A stretch of DNA of 64,000 nucleotides from Planctomycetaceae bacterium (GTDB lineage Bacteria; Planctomycetota; Planctomycetia; Pirellulales; Pirellulaceae). A model generated the notes under the pieces. That model saw only the letters and a list, made by a program, of their open reading frames with translations. It had not been told where the DNA came from and did not search any database. The position numbers and the translations under genes are program-made. Positions 62,120 to 64,000 of this stretch are shown piece by piece. The stretch covers positions 930,001-994,000 of the forward strand of contig JACKHM010000002.1 in NCBI GenBank assembly GCA_020638995.1, in the 5' to 3' direction. Numbering within the stretch: the stretch's first letter is position 1; each line of letters opens with the position of its first letter.

Positions 62120-62869
62120 ATGACGGACATTTCACGCCGCTCGTTCAATGGCAGCGCACTCGGCTCGCTGCTTACTCTTTCGCTTCTTGAAACGCTTTTC
62201 GATACCGACGCGTTCGCGGACGAGGTGAAGCCGATCACCGCTAAGTGGCTCGGCGACTTGCACCAAGCCGGCTTGGATGTGAAAGGGAAGAAGCTGACAC
62301 AAGTTGCTTGGCAGCAAAAAGTCGAAGAGCTCTATCGACAAGTTAATCTGCCGGAGTTGCTGAAGTTCATTGACTTCGAGAGGATGACGAAGAATCTCGA
62401 ATTCCGCGACCTCGGTGAACACAGCCTCCGCCCGAAATTCCCGGAAGTCGAGGGCTTGCCCACAGAGTTGGTTTTTGGGCATCAAGTCTTCGCTCTCAAA
62501 AAGGGACGATCGGTCGTTCCACACGGCCATGACAACATGGCAACCGCTTTTCTGGTACTGCAAGGCGACTTCCACGGGCGACACTACGATCGCTTGGAAG
62601 ATGAGAGCGACCATATCATCATCAAGCCGACGATCGATCGCGCGTTCACCGTGGGCGAGTGCTCCTCGATATCGGATCACAAGGATAATGTCCACTGGTT
62701 CAAAGCGGCCAGCGACACCGCATTCATCTTTAACATCCACGTGCTTAACGTCGTCGCAGGAAAACGAAGCGGGCGCGTTTATATCGACCCGAGTGGAGAA
62801 GCGATCTCGGACGGGCGTATTCGAGCACGGAAGATCAAGTCAGCCGAGGCATATAAGTTGTACGGATAA
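62120..62869 (+). CDS. Exported cupin-like protein
   Basis: 249 residues with a twin-arginine-like leader (SRRSFNGSALGSLLTLSLLE) and GGAG ten bases upstream. The second half shows a cupin-like run: VVPHGHDNMATAFLVLQGDFHGRHYDRLED, with His and Glu/Gln typical of the metal site, then FKAASDTAFIFNIHVLNVV. A single half-cupin is clear; the first 100 residues are helical. It starts 27 bp after the TIM-barrel gene, so they are co-transcribed. Its stop codon touches a REP unit (62870-62899). Role unknown. Confidence 0.72.
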   Translation: MTDISRRSFNGSALGSLLTLSLLETLFDTDAFADEVKPITAKWLGDLHQAGLDVKGKKLTQVAWQQKVEELYRQVNLPELLKFIDFERMTKNLEFRDLGEHSLRPKFPEVEGLPTELVFGHQVFALKKGRSVVPHGHDNMATAFLVLQGDFHGRHYDRLEDESDHIIIKPTIDRAFTVGECSSISDHKDNVHWFKAASDTAFIFNIHVLNVVAGKRSGRVYIDPSGEAISDGRIRARKIKSAEAYKLYG

Positions 62870-62899
62870 GTGACCTTCACGCTCCAGCGTGATAAGCCT
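62870..62899. repeat. Diverged single REP-type unit
   Basis: A 30-bp unit immediately after the cupin stop matches the units at 56741 and 56826 at about 24 of 30 bases. The inner palindrome TCACGCT/AGCGTGA (62877-62883 and 62886-62892) is intact. It could act as a terminator or mRNA end. Confidence 0.65.
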
Positions 62900-62997
62900 G
62901 TCCATAAACGATAGCACTATGCCAGGGCTGTGCCCCGAGGCGAGCCAAACCGGGAAGGCTTAGCGCGGCGGCGCGCGATGGCTATTTTGAGAGACGC

Positions 62998-63378
62998 ATG
63001 AAAACAACACAACTTAACCACATCGCGCTCCACGTCGCAGACGTTGACAAGAGCTGCGAGTTCTATCGCGACGTCCTGCAATTGGAGCCCATGCCGCGTC
63101 CGGCATTCTCGTTTCCAGGAGCCTGGTTTCGACTGGGCGAAGACCAAGAGTTGCACCTTATCGGGGAACGCACGGCCCCGACTTCCGGAGCAGCCACGCG
63201 AGGCAATCATTGGGCACTAATGATCGACAGTATGGATGAGTGGGAAGCATACTTTCAGCGTGAAGGCGTCGAGTACACTCCGCGTCGCACACGTCCTGAC
63301 GGTGCATTTCAAATCTATGTGTTCGATCCTGACGGTCATTGCTTGGAACTCTGTACACCACCGCCCGCCGACTCCTGA
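62998..63378 (+). CDS. VOC-superfamily (glyoxalase/bleomycin-resistance-like) protein
   Basis: 126 residues: LNHIALHVADVDKSCEFYRDVLQLEP at the start, then FRLGEDQELHLIGER, GNHWALMIDSMDEWEAYFQREGVEY, and FQIYVFDPDGHCLELCTP. The metal ligands of the two beta-alpha-beta-beta-beta units appear as H8 (NHIAL), E/H in ELHLI, H in NHWAL and E in CLELC. Members isomerise glyoxal adducts, open rings or bind drugs. Precise role unknown; the SDR gene follows in the same direction after 25 bp. Confidence 0.88.
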   Translation: MKTTQLNHIALHVADVDKSCEFYRDVLQLEPMPRPAFSFPGAWFRLGEDQELHLIGERTAPTSGAATRGNHWALMIDSMDEWEAYFQREGVEYTPRRTRPDGAFQIYVFDPDGHCLELCTPPPADS

Positions 63379-63403
63379 CCGACCAGCGATTAAGGAACTA
63401 CTT

Positions 63404-64000
63404 GTGGATCTCGCATTGGCATATCAGACCGCCGTTGTGATTGGAGGTGCAAAAGGCATTGGGCGAGCGATCGGGGAGGCATTCGCCGCGGAACGTGCCA
63501 ACGTCGTACTGGCGGACGTAGATCCCGCGGTTAACCAAGCCGCGGCGGAACTTTCCGCCAAACATGATGCCAATGTCTCGGCTCATCAAGTCGATGTGAC
63601 GGATTATATTGCGATCCAAAAACTGGCCGCCAAAGTGGTGATTGATCATGGCGGCTGCAATCATCTCGTCTACGCCGCGGGCGTTGGTTCTGGCAAGTAC
63701 GGCTTCCCTTTCTGGAATTTGGAGCCGGATGACTGGGATTTTGTGCTGCGTGTCAATCTGGTAGGAGCGGTGAACGCCGCTCACGCATTCAAAACGCAGA
63801 TGATTGCACAGCATGATGGCACGATGCTGTTCATTTCTTCTATCGCCGGCCAGATCGGCTCGCAAACCGATCCGCCCTACAGCGCGGCAAAGGCGGCGCT
63901 CATCAACTTTGTCCAATGCGCGGCCAAAGACTTAGCCGAGTATGACGTTCGCGTGAATACGATCTGCCCCGGCATGATCAAGACGGCGGTCAATCGCTCC
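63404..64000 (+). CDS. Short-chain dehydrogenase/reductase, 3' end outside window
   Basis: 199 residues visible from GTG 63404, with AAGGA seven bases upstream; the frame remains open to the window edge. The cofactor loop is GGAKGIGRAIG (a TGxxxGxG variant), VLADVD marks the second strand, and the catalytic set is in FISSIAGQIG (Ser) and YSAAKAAL (Tyr-x-x-x-Lys). Next comes VNTICPGMIKT, the usual continuation. This is a classical SDR that acts on alcohols or ketones with NAD(P). It is co-directional with the VOC gene. Confidence 0.92.
   Translation, partial: MDLALAYQTAVVIGGAKGIGRAIGEAFAAERANVVLADVDPAVNQAAAELSAKHDANVSAHQVDVTDYIAIQKLAAKVVIDHGGCNHLVYAAGVGSGKYGFPFWNLEPDDWDFVLRVNLVGAVNAAHAFKTQMIAQHDGTMLFISSIAGQIGSQTDPPYSAAKAALINFVQCAAKDLAEYDVRVNTICPGMIKTAVNRS

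Noticed and set aside
63398..63916. 172-codon minus-strand open frame at the right end
   Set aside because: It lies opposite the SDR gene, which has clear catalytic motifs and a ribosome site; a shadow frame.

Overview
The window is about 64 kb of a bacterial chromosome that looks planctomycetal, most likely order Pirellulales. The indicators are protein families that are typical of, or strongly enriched in, that phylum: a DUF1549/DUF1553 cytochrome paired with a DUF1501 protein, a 1109-residue dehydrogenase/HEAT/haem protein, a cysteine-rich YTV-motif wall-type protein, a YdjY-like secreted protein, and many exported proteins with twin-arginine-like leaders. Genes are moderately dense, many start with GTG or TTG, and there is no sign of phage, an integrase, an IS element, CRISPR, rRNA or a convincing tRNA. 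The placement is inferred from gene content only.

Layout. 1-13 kb: two papain-like lipid/peptide hydrolases, a SufE-SufS fusion, an EF-hand secreted protein, an ABC-2 exporter pair, and the DUF1549/DUF1501 pair. 13-19 kb: an FHA protein facing a minus-strand operon of histidine kinase, CheY-like regulator, STAS protein, PilB/GspE ATPase and PilC/GspF membrane protein. 19-29 kb: the large haem/HEAT dehydrogenase, small membrane proteins, the YTV protein with a strong terminator, yggU-yggS, a lyase-like protein and a YdjY protein. 29-38 kb: a long coiled-coil protein, a CPBP protease, DUF2617-like and molybdenum-carrier-like proteins, rsmH with a LysM membrane protein, an STN-domain protein and a HEAT/TPR protein. 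38-45 kb: glpK, then a phosphate operon pstS-pstC-pstA-pstB-phoU-phoB with a PHO-box-like repeat upstream. 45-53 kb: a small secretin-motif protein, a sugar-phosphate isomerase-like protein, and an operon hisF-pilT-degenerate gspE-DUF4190-like-papain-like. 53-64 kb: DUF58 and DUF4129 proteins, a Gfo/Idh/MocA oxidoreductase, mutS, and a run of exported TIM-barrel and cupin proteins, a VOC protein and an SDR (cut by the window end).

How the genes may work together. Phosphate uptake and its control form one clear unit. Type IV pilus/type II secretion motors occur twice: once with a two-component/STAS signalling set, and once as pilT followed by a homologue that has lost both nucleotide-binding motifs. 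The pilus/secretion theme recurs in a secretin-gate-like small protein and an STN-domain protein.

The least explained signals are non-coding. A predicted three-way-junction RNA of 89 nt lies upstream of rsmH, on the same strand. A bulged 13-bp stem-loop lies between the sufES and EF-hand genes. Two REP-type palindrome systems occur, one of them supplying the last codons of a protein. None of these could be checked against databases here.
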